DNA from: Alviniconcha marisindica
Lineage: Eukaryota; Mollusca; Gastropoda; Provannidae
Length of the DNA: 64,000 bases
Assembly: GCA_018857735.1 (NCBI GenBank)
Contig: JABMCL010003850.1
Location: 952,501-1,016,500 of the forward strand
Direction of reading: 5' to 3'
A model generated the notes under the pieces. The model was not told the origin of the DNA. It saw only the letters and a program-made list of their open reading frames with translations, and searched no databases. The position numbers and the translations under genes were made by a program. Shown one piece after another: positions 1-13,300 of this stretch (position 1 is the first letter of the stretch; each line of letters starts with the position of its first letter).

Positions 1-109
1 GAACTGTGAGCATAATTGTATTTTGCATTGATGCATTGTTATTAATACACCAGTCTTACTTGCTTTTGGTTGTTGTTTTTATCTGTGGTTAAACATTGTG
101 TATGCGCAG

Positions 110-2247
110 GCTGACATGCATGGGTTCTTGCCGGAAGAACCAACCCCCAAGGCTTCCGACATGTTGGAGTGTGCTGCCTATGATTGCCCTCAGATCTTAC
201 GTAAAGGTATTGTCATTATTCTCAGGTATTGTGAGCATATTTTGGTGGTGGTTCAGGCCACACTACGTAGACAGCTTGTGTCAGCATGCAATCTGCATGC
301 TATTTCTTTGTGGGGGGAAGTGAAAAGTGTGTGTGCATCCATGCGTGTGAGTGTGTGTATGTTTCAGGGTGGGATGGCAGTTGGTCGCTTGTGTTAATCA
401 TGGTTTTCCTTGCATGTTTCAGATTTTGCAGATTTGTTTCCTGACCGTAACACAATGGAAGGGCCGTTTACGGTCATAACACTATGTCAGCACACAGAGA
501 ATGATATGACCATGTGGTCCATGGAAGTGGAATCGGAGCGAGAAGCACTTCTGGAAACGGTCAGTTCCTGCTCTGTACCCAGCATAAGTCTGTGTCCTCA
601 TCTCAGTATTTGTTCTCAGTAGCCAAAACATCAGAATTGGAATGAAATTGGAGGAAATGCAGTGAAGTGCACAATCAATGATGACAGAAAGCATTGACAA
701 CACAAACCAGTTCTCTGGCCCCAGACACATTTTTCTTTACAATGGTTAACAGTTGGTGGGAGTGCTGGCCAGTTCGCCATTGCAATGTTGTGTTTTTGTT
801 TGTGCTTACTGTGTAGTGAGACTGGGCATAAAAACACCAACTTACTTCCTGTGTAGTGGTATGAATGCTTTGCTGCACTGACTGCCATGATTATGTAGGC
901 ACTTACAGCTTTCTTGGAAAGTTAGGCACTCTAAATTCTTATCATTATTATTAACACAAGTACTACCACAAAATAGGGACCCCTCCCCCCCCTCACCAAC
1001 ATACACAAACTGGTCCTTTCAGTTTGGCTATATCTAAGTAAATGTTCACAAAGGATCACTTGCCAGTTTAGAGCTGTGCTTGCGTCTCCCTTTATTAATC
1101 TGTCATGTGCAGTTTTATTTCTGGTCAATGTTTTAATGCAGGAGGATAGAGCTACACCACAACTTTCCCATGAGATGAGTAGAGTATTATGTTATTATTC
1201 AGTAACAACTTGTATTGCTGTCCTTAGGTCTCAGTTGTTAACAAGCAACCAGCACCTGTCTTTGTTGTTGTTCTAGCATTTAATGTTTTTAGATGCTCCA
1301 TCTTTTTCTTGGTAACCATCACCTGTCTCTCTTGTCCTTGTATGTTGCAGAACAGTATGGAGTGTACATGTTTCAGTTCAGTCTAAAAAAAATACTGGAA
1401 TCCATGCTGTGGACAGTTCAGATTGTCACTTGTAGTGGTGTCCGCTGCAGCTGGAAAAGGCCCATGGCCATGCATGTGCCAGTCTCTGTTACATCTTAGC
1501 TTCTTGTTTTTTGCTCTCTTCTCTGGAGACCCACATGCAGTAGCTGCTGTTTTCAGCACATGATGTCTTGTGCAAAGACGCCTTGTCCTCTCCAAGTATT
1601 TATTATGGAATATAATTTTCTTTCTTTTTTTCCTTGTTGATTTCAGTTTATGCATGGTGCCATGGAGATTTGTAGGTCCCTGACAGACAATGGTTTCTGG
1701 GCCGATTTCATCGATCCCGCAACCGGAAAACCAGTGAGTAACATCCAAGTGAAACACTTGTCATTCTGTTCAGCTTAAGGGAAATAAAATAAAATGGTTA
1801 TCCATTTCAAAATTACTTTGAAAATGGAACATTTTCTTTGGGCCAAAAAAACAAGTGAGTAACATCCAAGAAAAACACTTGTCATTCTCTTCAGCTTGAG
1901 TAAAAGAGACAAAAAATGGTTATCCATATCAAAATTACAGTGAAAATGAGACATTCTCTTTGGGCCAAGTTGACATTTTGCCACCCGTTTCATTGGAGCA
2001 GCAGTTCGTATTGACTGAAAATGTGCTCTTCTTTTTTCTCTCCCCCATCCAGTTCAAAGGACCCCACACCAACTCCTCACTGTTTGAAACAGACGAGCGC
2101 TACCGCAAACTGGGCTTCCAGATTGAGGACCTTGGCTGCTGCAAAGTGATCCGACACCCTCTTTGGGGCACACATGCCTTTGTCAGCTGCCTCTTCACAA
2201 ATGCTCCAGTTGACCATGTCATCATCTCACAGCTGGTCAAATCATAG
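110..2247 (+). CDS. MMADHC: MMADHC, cobalamin trafficking protein CblD (C-terminal four exons; 5' part lies before the window)
   Basis: Exons 110-206, 423-559, 1647-1733 and 2053-2247 (stop TAG) join in phase to give the last 171 residues; the human protein is about 296. MMADHC receives cobalamin from MMACHC and directs it to methionine synthase in the cytosol and methylmalonyl-CoA mutase in mitochondria. The sequence shows the C-terminal nitroreductase-like domain with family stretches such as '[13 protein letters not shown]', '[11 protein letters not shown]', 'GFWADFIDP', '[13 protein letters not shown]' and '[16 protein letters not shown]'. The adjacent cysteines in GCCK are conserved; a human cysteine here has been implicated in cobalt binding. 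All acceptors end in AG. Donors are GTATTG, GTCAGT and GTGAGT. The last donor is duplicated 121 bp downstream. The start codon and any mitochondrial presequence are outside the window. Confidence 0.95.
1734..1968 (+). repeat. 121-bp tandem duplication starting exactly at an MMADHC splice donor
   Basis: The intron begins with GTGAGTAACATCCAAG at 1734. The same 16 bases recur at 1855, followed by matching sequence through the 'TTTGGGCCAA' near 1960-1968. The second copy is preceded by AAACA, resembling the exon end AAACC. It therefore carries a second full-strength GTGAGT donor. Confidence 0.9.
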
Positions 2248-2423
2248 GACTCTGGACATTATGAGTGGATGGCTTAATGGGAGAAGACGAGGTTGCATTC
2301 TCAAGTATTTTGGTGATTATGAATGGATGGTTTAAAGAGAGAAAACAAAGTTGCATTCTCTTGATTTTGTTTCTTTCTTTTTCTCGATCACATGAATGGA
2401 TGCCAGAGTGGAGCAACAGATAC

Positions 2424-2552
2424 TAATTGTAAGCTGTTGTGAGAGATTTTGTTCAGAATAACTTGTCGGCATACTGACAGGTATTTCCAATTGTAAGCTG
2501 CTGCAAGAGATTTTGTTCAGAATAACGTGTCAGCATACTGACACAGGTATTA
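2424..2552. repeat. 65-bp tandem duplication in the MMADHC 3' UTR
   Basis: Two copies start with AATTGTAAGCTG at 2424 and 2489. Both contain 'GAGATTTTGTTCAGAATAAC' and 'CATACTGACA'. A separate pair of about 70 bp, marked by 'GTTGCATTCTC', lies just upstream at 2259-2365. Confidence 0.85.
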
Positions 2553-5384
2553 CTTTTTTGTGTGCATGGAAAGAAAGGCAGGAGCTTCTGGGTGTATATT
2601 TTGAATTAAGTGAAGTATCAAGAACAATGCCCCAGTAAAAAATGTGTGCGGATGATCTTCGTTCACTTGTCAGACGGAGACCCTAGTAGCCCTCATGAAC
2701 GCTGCAGCATACTCCACACTCCAAGGTTGCTGTTCAGCTTGTTCCCTGATGTCTCATCTTGACCGTGGGGTGGACTGTATTACTGTGGACTGTTCACAGG
2801 ACAAGTGTTGATAATTACTGACCACCTGTCAAGTTAGTCAAGTGTACATAATTATATACATTTTCTTTTTGTTGCGGTACTTGAGAGCAGTGTACATGAA
2901 TATGTGTGCTAAAATAACAATCAGATGAGATGAGTGCACGAGACTGTATTTTTCTTTGTATGACTGTGTGTGTGTGTGTGTGTGACAGAAAGAGAGAGAG
3001 AGAGCCAGCCAACAATATCACATCATCTGAAATAATTTTATTATTAAACATTTTTTGCTCCAGATACAATCTAGAACAGTAGAATTTGTAGGTATATCAA
3101 AATGTGGTAAATGCCATGCACCCCCCCCCCCCCCCCCCCCCCCCCCACCCCTTCAAGACACATCCATCCTTTTCCATAACAACAGAAAACAACGAGAGCA
3201 AATGGTCAATCAACTTGCCCTCAAAAACCACAAACCATGAGCCTACCGTCAAATCTAAGGGAGGCAATCCTATGACAGGACAATCATGGAGGAGTATAGA
3301 AGTTGGAACAAGTTACTTTGAACATAACCATCTTTCGTTTTTTCTCCCAAACCATGGAGGAGTATAGAACAAGTTACTTTAAACAAAACCATCTTTTTTG
3401 TTTTTTTCTCCCAAAGTTTTACTAAGGGCATGCTGTCACTGATGCTTTGACAGAAAAAAGTGTTCCATTACAGACATGTACTACACATTCATGGGACTTA
3501 ATGGAACTGCATGGGTTTTCTGGAGTCAGTCTCTCCACGAACACAAAAGCAACAGATTTGAATGCAGCACTCAAGTCATTTGATCATGTTTGAGTCACCT
3601 GGCCATGCTGAAGAATAAATTAGAATGTCATACTTCAAGCATTAGTCATTTATGTCGGCATAATGTACAGGATGGCAAGCTCTGACTGGTTTGGCCATAC
3701 TGAAGGCATAAACTGGGAAGCTGTGCTTCGAGTGATTTGGCCAAGCTGACTGGGGAAGAAGAAAAAAAGTCATTTGACCATGCTGAGAGCTCAAACTGAT
3801 CTGAATGACAAGCAATAAGGTCATTTTTACATAGCACCTTGAAAGCACAACCACTTTTTTCAGTATTCATGGATGGAAAATATTCATTGATGGCAAAATC
3901 TTACCCCAAAAATGGCACATGCTCTGAAATTTAAAAAAAAGAAGAATGTGTTGGAAAAAACATGCCAACAGAACACAAGCAGTTGATTGTCACTGCAGAA
4001 TCTGGTACATATGCCAAAATAAAACAGTATTAATGGCAATTCACAACCAAGCCTTGACAGTTACAATAAAAAATCTTTGTCCGCTGACATAAAGGTCCCA
4101 CACACAACTTTGCAACATAGAAATTAGAATGCTGCACACCAGCTCCTGGTGGAATTTTGCACTTTGGATGATAATCATGAAATAAGGTGGAGACTTTTTA
4201 CTAAACTGTACCTTAAATAGTCAGTCTATAATCATGCAGACATGGCAAACTTGCCACTAATGTTCGTAGATTCAGAACAACTCTCCTTCTTTGTCTTAAA
4301 AAAAGAAGAAGAAAAAAAGATCAGTTTGCGAAAACTGCATCTGTGCTCATGGAGGTATTCTCTACATTAGAAACATTTTCTGAAGATGATTTAAGACACT
4401 CAAACACTATTGGGTGACAAAAGCTGTTTCTGCTTTCTCAATAAATCAGTCTTGTGGCTTATTCTCAACATGGCTATCGGCTGAGACCATGGACACCAGG
4501 ATGAGTGCCTGGTCAGTATCATGTGTGTAAACAGGCTTAAAACATGCAAGTTAAAACTGCCAGTACAACAAGGGATTCTCCAAGGCTCAAAATCTGAACA
4601 CCTGTGGGTACCTTCAAACTGAGTATGTTCTTTTGGGCTGTACAGTGGCTGTAGTATCAGTCATTTTATTTGTTTTGCCTTTGGAGACTTCCAATAGTGC
4701 TCCCCCCTCCCCCATTTACCACACAAGTAGGCAGATCTGGTAATGTTATGAGGGAAGCAACGCTACCCACACTACCCTCACAGATAACATGAAACGAACA
4801 CAGTATGGTATTGATAATTCATACATTCAGTCAAATGAAGCAAAATATACTACTTCACACATAAGTTGTATAATGCTACAACAACAGAAAGTAGACTGCA
4901 TGGTTCACTATGCAAACACTTTACATCAGTTAAAAACACCGCAGGGTTGTACAGTTTGAAGTTTCTACTGAGTTAACACACAACTGTACTTTTTGAAGAG
5001 TTTCTACTGAGTTAAACTCTCAGCCTGCAGCGTTTGTACACACACTTACAATTCACACATGCACTGCTGAATCACTCTAGTTGCAATTGTAACTGTTCTC
5101 AAAGCACAACACTGAGGAAAGCACCAGGCTCTAGAAGCATTAGGTGGTAAGTGCAATACTAATTCACAGGCCAGCTGCTTGAAAAAGGTTAGTGAAAACA
5201 AACTGAGCAGTACTTTTTCACATATTCTCTGTCTTTTTAGTATTTTGTATGTAAACAGGCTAAGATGCCCAAACTAAAACTGCCAGACTGCACAGGTTGT
5301 AAGAGTGATTGGAGATGGAGGGGGGGGGGGGGGATGCAACAACAAAAGCAGAAACAATAGAACTGACAAAAAAAGAAGCGATGT

Positions 5385-6035
5385 GGGCTAGTAAAGGAAC
5401 ACAGGTTATATAGGTTGCCTAGAAATACACAAAGGCAGGTTGAAACAACCCAAAAAGCAGGTGCGGGGGTAGGGGGAGGAACACACAGATTATACAGTTT
5501 GCTTAGAAACACACCAAGGCAGGCTGAAACAACCCAAAAAGCAAGTGTGGGGGTAGGGGGAGGAACACACAGATTATAGTTTGCTTAGAAACACACAAAA
5601 GCAGGCTGAAACAACCCAAAAGCAAGTGTGGGGTAGGGGAGGAACACGTAGTATATATAGGCTTCCTAGAAACACACAAAGGCAGGCTGAAACAACCCAA
5701 AAAGCAAGTGTGGGGGTAGGGGGAGGAACACAAAGGTTATGTATATATAGGCTGCCTAGAAACACACAAAGGCAGGCTGAAACAACCCAAAATGCAAGGG
5801 TGGGGTAGGTGGAGGAACACGTAGGTTATATAGGTTGCCTAGAAACACACAAAGGTAAGCTGAAACAACCCCAAAAGCAAGTGTGGGGTAGGTGGAGGAA
5901 CACGTAGGTTATATAGGTTGCCTAGAAACACACAAAGGTAAGCTGAAACAACCCAAAAAGCAAAGGTGGGGGTAGGGGGAGGAACACATAGGTTATATAG
6001 GTTGCCCAGAAACACACAAAGGCAAGCTGAAAAGG
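5385..6035. repeat. Minisatellite, unit about 83 bp, roughly eight copies
   Basis: The core 'GAAACAACCC' recurs at about 5442, 5526, 5608, 5689, 5779, 5862 and 5945, giving spacings of 81-90 bp. Each unit also has 'CCTAGAAACACACAAAGGC' and 'GGTAGGGGGAGGAACAC'. Open frames on either strand (for example minus-strand Cys/Pro-rich ones) are by-products of the repeat. Confidence 0.95.
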
Positions 6036-7328
6036 GTAGGGGCTACCCAGGTCAGGCTTATATTGATATCATCCCGTCCTCTCAATATTCAACATTTTTA
6101 GCTAGTTGGCTCATTTTCAATGGTGCATACAATGTAATGCTAATGCATTTGACAGTGCTGTAAGTACACCACTTTGGTGGATATTCAAAAATGCACTACA
6201 TAAAGCTCGTCACTCGTGTAGAAACTAGAAGCACATGCAAGTACAATGAGTCTGCTCAAGCATGGAGAATAGTGCTATATAAAAGCGATCAACAATAACA
6301 ACAACAATCTTTTTTTAAATATACTACATGCTGTTCAGAATTATTTTTTGTTTGTGTGTGTGAAACTTGCAGGGAGTAGGAGATATCCACAAATTAGCTG
6401 AAAATATCCCTGCCAAAGTAACTGTTACGATAATAAATACAATGACCCCTGTTTTACAACCAACCTGAAAATCGACATAATATGACCTAAAAAAGGGGTG
6501 GCCTTTAGTTAGTTTAGGCCCTTTAAAAAAAATCTAACAACTGAACCGAAGATGCAAGCTGGCCTGAACATGTAGATTATGTACAAATATTTTCATCTAC
6601 ATTACTGCATGCTTCATTTGGTTCTGCAATCAATATATATATATGTATACCAAAGAGGTACACTTTTGCTTCAAATTTCAGCTCCTCTCAGTCTGGGCAC
6701 AGCCATGCTGGTTTGCCCTTTGCCAATGAAGAGCAGAAAAAGGTTGGCTTCTGAGATATTTGATACTTTTCCCGCACATCTGCTGACCTTGTTTGTGATA
6801 CCACTGATAGTGATGCATTACAGACTGCCAGGAACACAATGGCAGCACTCATGGTCAATTTTTAACAAACGGGATGAGAAATTGAGTGAAAAACTGCTGT
6901 GTGTGTACCTTTTCTTCTTCTTTCTGTGTGTGTGTTGTGTGTGTGTGTGTGTGTGTGTGTGTTCTTTTTTGGGCCATGTTTTTCGTGCATTTTTTATTTT
7001 ATTTTTGCCAAGCACAACAGCAGTACATTGTGGGGCTTGTGTACTGTTTTTATTCCACTCCTGTTGAAAGAGCCTGTGACACTTCTTCAGTTTGGTTCCT
7101 CTTTAAGTGGTCATAACATTAAACATGGGTGGTCTATACTGCAGTCCTTTATCACAGTTTTAGTGTACACTGTACCACTCTACCAATCACAGGTGCTAAA
7201 TTTGATTCCATCCACACACAGCAACAAAATCCTTTTTTTGCTTTCTTCTTTTTTTCACTCTGAGCTTGATTCCGTTCTCCTTCCCCAAGATTACCATCTG
7301 GAAAGGTGATGATGATGGTGGAAGTCTT

Positions 7329-7678
7329 TCAGTTGTCTTTGCCGAACAGCACAGGCCACCTTGACAGGCGTTTGCGGGTCAGGAGGATAGGTGATGGTGG
7401 GTCTTTGCTGAAGGGAAACTCGTGGTCAACAGGCCTCTGAAACAGCATGGGTCCAGTCTTCTATTAAAAGCATGCTTTGCTTAAAGGTGTTTATGTTCAC
7501 AAGCATTTACACTGGGAGCTTTGGTGTAAAACAACTGCCAAAGAAATATTTCACATTAATTCAAACTGCTTTAAAGCCCCCCACATCCCTTTTTTTCTTC
7601 CCTATTTCACCAAACTGGACATTAAACATTTTATTAGAAGAAGAAGAAAGAAAAACAAAAGGAAAAAAAATATATTTT

Positions 7679-7744
<66 letters not shown>

Positions 7745-10286
7745 TTTCAAGAGGTTTCAGCAGATTGTAGTTTCAGCAAGCAATAAGAACAACTTTCACA
7801 CTTTCCAAATTGCAAAACTGATTTGTTTTGCAAGGTCTGTAACATTTATATAATCAGAATTTTGCATAAAAACTATGACAGCTGAACAGAACCTGCTGAA
7901 GGTACATTACTGGCTTGTAAGTTCTATCAGAAAGAAAGTTTGACGTTGATTTTGCTTCTAGTGGTACTACAGTACAGCTTAAACATAATAGGATGAACAG
8001 TTGAAACAAGATGAGCACCTCATCATATTCATTATTACTATTAAGAAGTATTATCACTATCAGTGCATCAATGTGATTATTGTTGTATCAAAAACATCTA
8101 TAGGCTCACCCCAAGATGAAGCACCTCAATTTTACTGACCTGGTGATCGTCATTAATATTACTGATACTTTCAATAAAAAACAATTAGAAAAAAGAAACA
8201 AGGATTTACGTCACCCTCAGACAGAGTGATTGGGATCTAACCTCCACCAGGATGGAGTGGGGTGTAGCAGCAGCCCTCACAGGAGGTTGCATCACACCTG
8301 CTTCCTCCACCAGTGTGTCGCTCCAGCTGACTCGGGTGGCTTCTTTTGGGGCTGTTGGTGCCAACACGACCGAGGAAGAAACCCATCATTATCATGTGAA
8401 AATGGGGATAAAAATTAAACCCATCATCATGTGAAAATGGGGATATAAATAAAACCTGCCACTGACACTGTCATGTGAAATGGGGAATATAAATTTTAAA
8501 AATCATCATCATGTGAAAATGAGGATTATTATATGAATAAAACCCATCATCATCATGTGGAAATGGGGACAGAAAATAAAAACCATTATCATCATGTGAA
8601 AATGGGGACATAAATAAAACCCATCATCATGTGAAAATGTGCATTATATAAACAAAACCAATCATCATAATGTGAAAATGGGGATATATATATAAATAAA
8701 ATCCATTATTAGTATGTGAACATGGGGATATAAATAAAACCCATCATCACCATGTGAAAATGAAGACATCAATAAAACCCATCAACATGTGAAGATGGGG
8801 ATTATATAAATGAAACCCACCATCATGTGAAAATGGGGATTATATAAATAATGTTCTGCTGATGCTTGTTTTGATTTCTGTCATATCCAGCATGTACAGA
8901 TTATGTAGGCAAAGATGTGCAGCAATGCATGTTCCCTTAGCAAGTGGAATGACTGCCAAATCTTGAATCATGATCTGGATAAAAGTAAACTAAAAAGCAT
9001 CTTTCTAAACAGTTAACTCTGTTGACGAACTAAGAGCCTACTGACAACAACCTGAAAAAACAAACAGGACAACAACAAAACAAAAAAGACAAAAACTGTT
9101 ATGTTGCAGTAACTATTCCAGAGGGCCACTTTAAAAAATCTCAGTCAGAGCAAAACTAGTATTAATGGGTGAGGCTTAAACTACAAAGGCACAATTTGCA
9201 AGTGGTCCCCCTTAGGTGATCTTTTCAAATAAGAAGTGGGGTGGAATATCTCCCCCCACCCCCCCCCCAAATAAGCACACATGTTAGGAAAAAATAACAC
9301 ACCTAAAAGTTTTTTAAACTCATGGGGGTCATGACAGAGCTTGACAGATGTCATTTTCAAAACGACATCACTCTTTACTACAGACTTCAATAAAAAGAAT
9401 AAAAAGTGCTCTACTGAAGGTCACCCTGTTCTTGTTCACACTTCTTTTGGGCATAATGAGTATTCTGGTGGAAAGACCTGGTACAACAACTGTACAAGAT
9501 CTTACAGTGACTGTGTGTCAAATTTCAGACCATAGCAATAAACAGTGTGTTCAGAGGAATACTTGAATTAAAATGAAATCAATGTGTGCACAGGAATACC
9601 TGAATTAAGTTGAAATCAATCAGAGCAAACAACTGGATTTTCCTTTGCCTGCAATTTGAAATCCAGTGAACTGATAAAGTGATATCCCCTTTCACTGTTT
9701 AACTGAGATTACTACCGTGCAAAGTTTGGAGTATCTCATTTTCATACAATGACAGCAACAAACAAAGCAATCTTTTATACTGCCCCCACCCACTGCAGCA
9801 GCATCAGTAATACTAATAGTAACCATGCCCCCCTCCGATTCTCTGGCCCAGCAGCAACAGTAATCTAACAGCAACTGCTGGGTTTGTGAACTACAACTCC
9901 ACAAGATTTCTAGTGCAACAATGTACCTTCCGTCATACCTCAGTGGACAATGGATGTGTACCGTGTCTATGTGATGTTGCAAGGTCTACTTTCAGCGTGT
10001 ACCTGGGAACTCTGTGAGCAAGGCTGGTGATGACTGGGGGTCCACCAGAGAGTGTCTGATTTCCCCGTTAATCAAGGTGTTGACCCGAGTCATGGCTGCT
10101 CTGGAGTCCTCTTCCAGCTGCACAAATCCACAACAAAGATTGGAGGGAAAAAAGAAACATACACACATACACTTACAACAACAAAAACTCACACACAATA
10201 GTTTTATATTATATCTAAGACTTGAATGTTCACTGCCAGAGCTCTACAGTTTGCGTGTGTTCAGTGTACAAACTACAACACACTAT

Positions 10287-10335
<49 letters not shown>

Positions 10336-13300
10336 ATGCATGCATGAGACACTGACAGTGAGACTGGCTGTGAATATGTTGTGAATTTGTGTACATTGCT
10401 AAAATTCACAAATTAGCTGAAATTTCATGCATGAGGTTTATTACAGTATCACAAGTAGTATTAGCGTCAGTCAAGTACAGTCTACCCGAACTCACCTGTG
10501 ATTCAGTAGGAAAGAGGCGAACATATTTCACATAGTGACCAGGTGGAGTTCCTTGCAGTGCTGTTCTGGGAGGGACAGACTTGTCATATGAAGGCTTGCC
10601 ACCATTTTGTAGACACTCTTGAAGATGAGCAAATGTCATTCCTTCAGACTTTGGTCTCCATGGTAAGGTGCCCTCTTGATCCACTGCTGGCACACTGGAT
10701 GAACTTGTCTGCACTGTTGAGGAGCTGTCACCCTGGCCATTGTCCGAACAGGCAGTTGTATGCTCAGGTGCCTGCACAAACAGTTGAATTACATCATGAT
10801 CAGATCATGCACCATTTGACATCTAGTGTTAATATTGTAATTCACTAACTGATCAGATCATTTTTAATCATACTTTCCAAACACTGATACTAGTGATAGT
10901 GATACAAATACTACTGAGTGATTTCAGATTCTGTCTTCTAACTTGCCTCCCCTGTTTACCCTCCCTCACCCCTTGCTACAGTCATGTGTGCCTGTGTGCG
11001 CGCACGCATGCGTGTGTGTGTGTGACTGCATGCGCCACTACATAATTGATTGTTTTTAAGGTTTTAAATTTAATTAATGTATACGTTACTATTGATCTTG
11101 TAAAGCACAGTGTGCTCATCCTGGCTTGTCAGTGAGATACAGTGTTACAGATATGACCACTATTATTATTTTTATTCTACAAGTATTTCTCGTACTTAGA
11201 CTGTTAAGGTAGTTATTATCAATATCATGTGTGTATTTTTCAAACAAATATATATATTATTATTAATATCATAAAAATTCAAATGTTAATGTATAGGTTA
11301 CACTGACATTGTGACAAGTGACAGCAATACTGATGCTATGATAGATTTAGAACTACTTGATTAGTTTTATTTATTTAGAACAAAACCATTATCATACCAT
11401 AGTATTAGTAGTCATACTCATAGTCATACACATGATCATGATGCAGTCTGGTACAAACTACAATTTTATAAATAAATGATTAAATCAGTGAATTATCATT
11501 TTATTTTTAACAGCAGGTAGGTAGGTAGGTAGGTAGGTAGTGTTGCTTAATGTCCTCAGATGTCAGTTGACATATTAGGGACAAGCTGTGACCAATGCCG
11601 AAGCATGGTTCAATATAGCTTTACGTCCACAGAAACCAGAAGGCTCGTTAGGATGGACAGCTCAGGACGGCCACCTTGACTCTCACACAGCTCCTGAACT
11701 ATGGTTGTTTCTTTATTTTTTATTTACATGTCTTGTAGTTGTAGTTGAAGTTGAACATTTTTTAACTCAGTTCCAAAATCCTGTTTTTGATAATTTACAC
11801 ACGGATGAAGAAAAACTGGTCAGTAAAACTAAAGGCTGTAAACAATTTAAAAAAAAGTAAAAACATGAAATTAAACAAGAAGTATGGGTCACTTGACCTC
11901 TTCTTTTTTTTAAACTATAAAAAAACAACTAATTTTAGTTCCCTTTTTAAAGGTTTGACTTACCAATACTGTTCTGTCACTTTGGCCCAAAACATGTGAT
12001 GGGAAGATGAAGGAGGCTGAATCAAGGTCCACATTTTCCTTGTTTACTACTGCAGGGGCTCTCTTTTTCAGCAATGGGTACTTGGCTCTTTTCCGCTTCC
12101 CTCGCTCCTGGCCTTCACCTTCACAAGCTGCAGCAGGCTCCACTGGAACTGCAGAGCTGCAATTGTCAAACACCTCCACACCATCCTCGTGGATAGGCTG
12201 CAGTAATTTAGACTTGGACTGACACTTTAATTTGCTGCTTGTGCTGGATCGAGGCATAGGGGAGAGAACTGCAGCTGGGGTGGCTGATTCTGCTTGGCGC
12301 TTGGGCAGTTGCACAGAGGGCACTTTGTCCAAACAAACCGGAGAAGAGAACAAATCAGGACTGAGGGGTGTAGCCTGGTTTTTCAGATAAAAGGCTGGAC
12401 CACCTGCAGACAGTGGTGTGCACATGCTCTCCGCTTTGGACGTGGAACTAGTCAAACTCAAAGAACCACATTGTGATTCAGCAAAGGTTGAGCTCTTCTT
12501 AATTTTTACAGCTAAGCTGGGGGAAGCATGTACTTCCTGCACAGTCACCAGAGATGATGGCACACTTTTATACTCCTCCCAACCAAGTGGTGCGCCAAAC
12601 TTCATACTTAGTTTTGATGAGGCAGACGCTGAGCTTGTAGTATCGGGTGTTTCGGGAGCAAACACCCGAGGCACTTTCGACAGCCTGATGCTTTGAGCAT
12701 CACCTCCAGCGCACACTGCTCTGTCCCATGATGAAACTGAATGTGTTCTTGAAGGTTCCTTAGCACTTGAGCTCTGATCACTGCCATTGTCACCTTTCTG
12801 CTGAATACTCCTGACTGCTTTGATTTGTGAAAAAGCAGGGGTACCATCAAATTCTTGATGTTGACTGCCAGACTCATTCTCAGCCTTTGGTGGCAATAAC
12901 ATCCTTGAAGAAGATTTAGAAGTGTTGGTGTCAGTTTCAGTTTTTTTCCCACTCTTATTTGCAGTCTGGAGTTCAGACTCGTCAGAGGGTGGCGACCTCT
13001 GCGCAATCTTTCTTTTCAAAAGTGGGATACGATGACAGGGACTATCCCCAACTTCTTCTTTCAACTGTTGTGGAAAGTCTTTGATGATTGGGGACGATTT
13101 CTTTCTCAAAGCAATAGCACACCCAGACTCAAACTGTGGGGACTTTAACTGGAGTTTGGAGAAGGCACTTTCACTGCTCTGGAGCAAGCTCTGATTGTAA
13201 GGACTATCCATAGCATCAGCAACCCCTGGCATAGTCCATGCTGATGTTTTCCCATGGGCAGAACTTTTCACAGACGGTGTGCCACTGGCAGTGGAATCAG

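Larger units (their letters stand above)
2248..7328. other. MMADHC 3' UTR and convergent intergenic region; no further gene seen
   Basis: After the MMADHC stop this region holds tandem duplications (2259-2365 and 2424-2552), a short (TG)n with (GA)n near 2963-3004, a poly-C run at 3120-3146, a poly-G run near 5319-5334, an 83-bp minisatellite at 5385-6035, and (TG)n near 6927-6962. All open frames found are low-complexity or repeat-derived. A minus-strand AATAAA (TTTATT on plus at 7049-7054) could end the neighbouring minus-strand gene. MMADHC and that gene are tail to tail. Confidence 0.6.
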
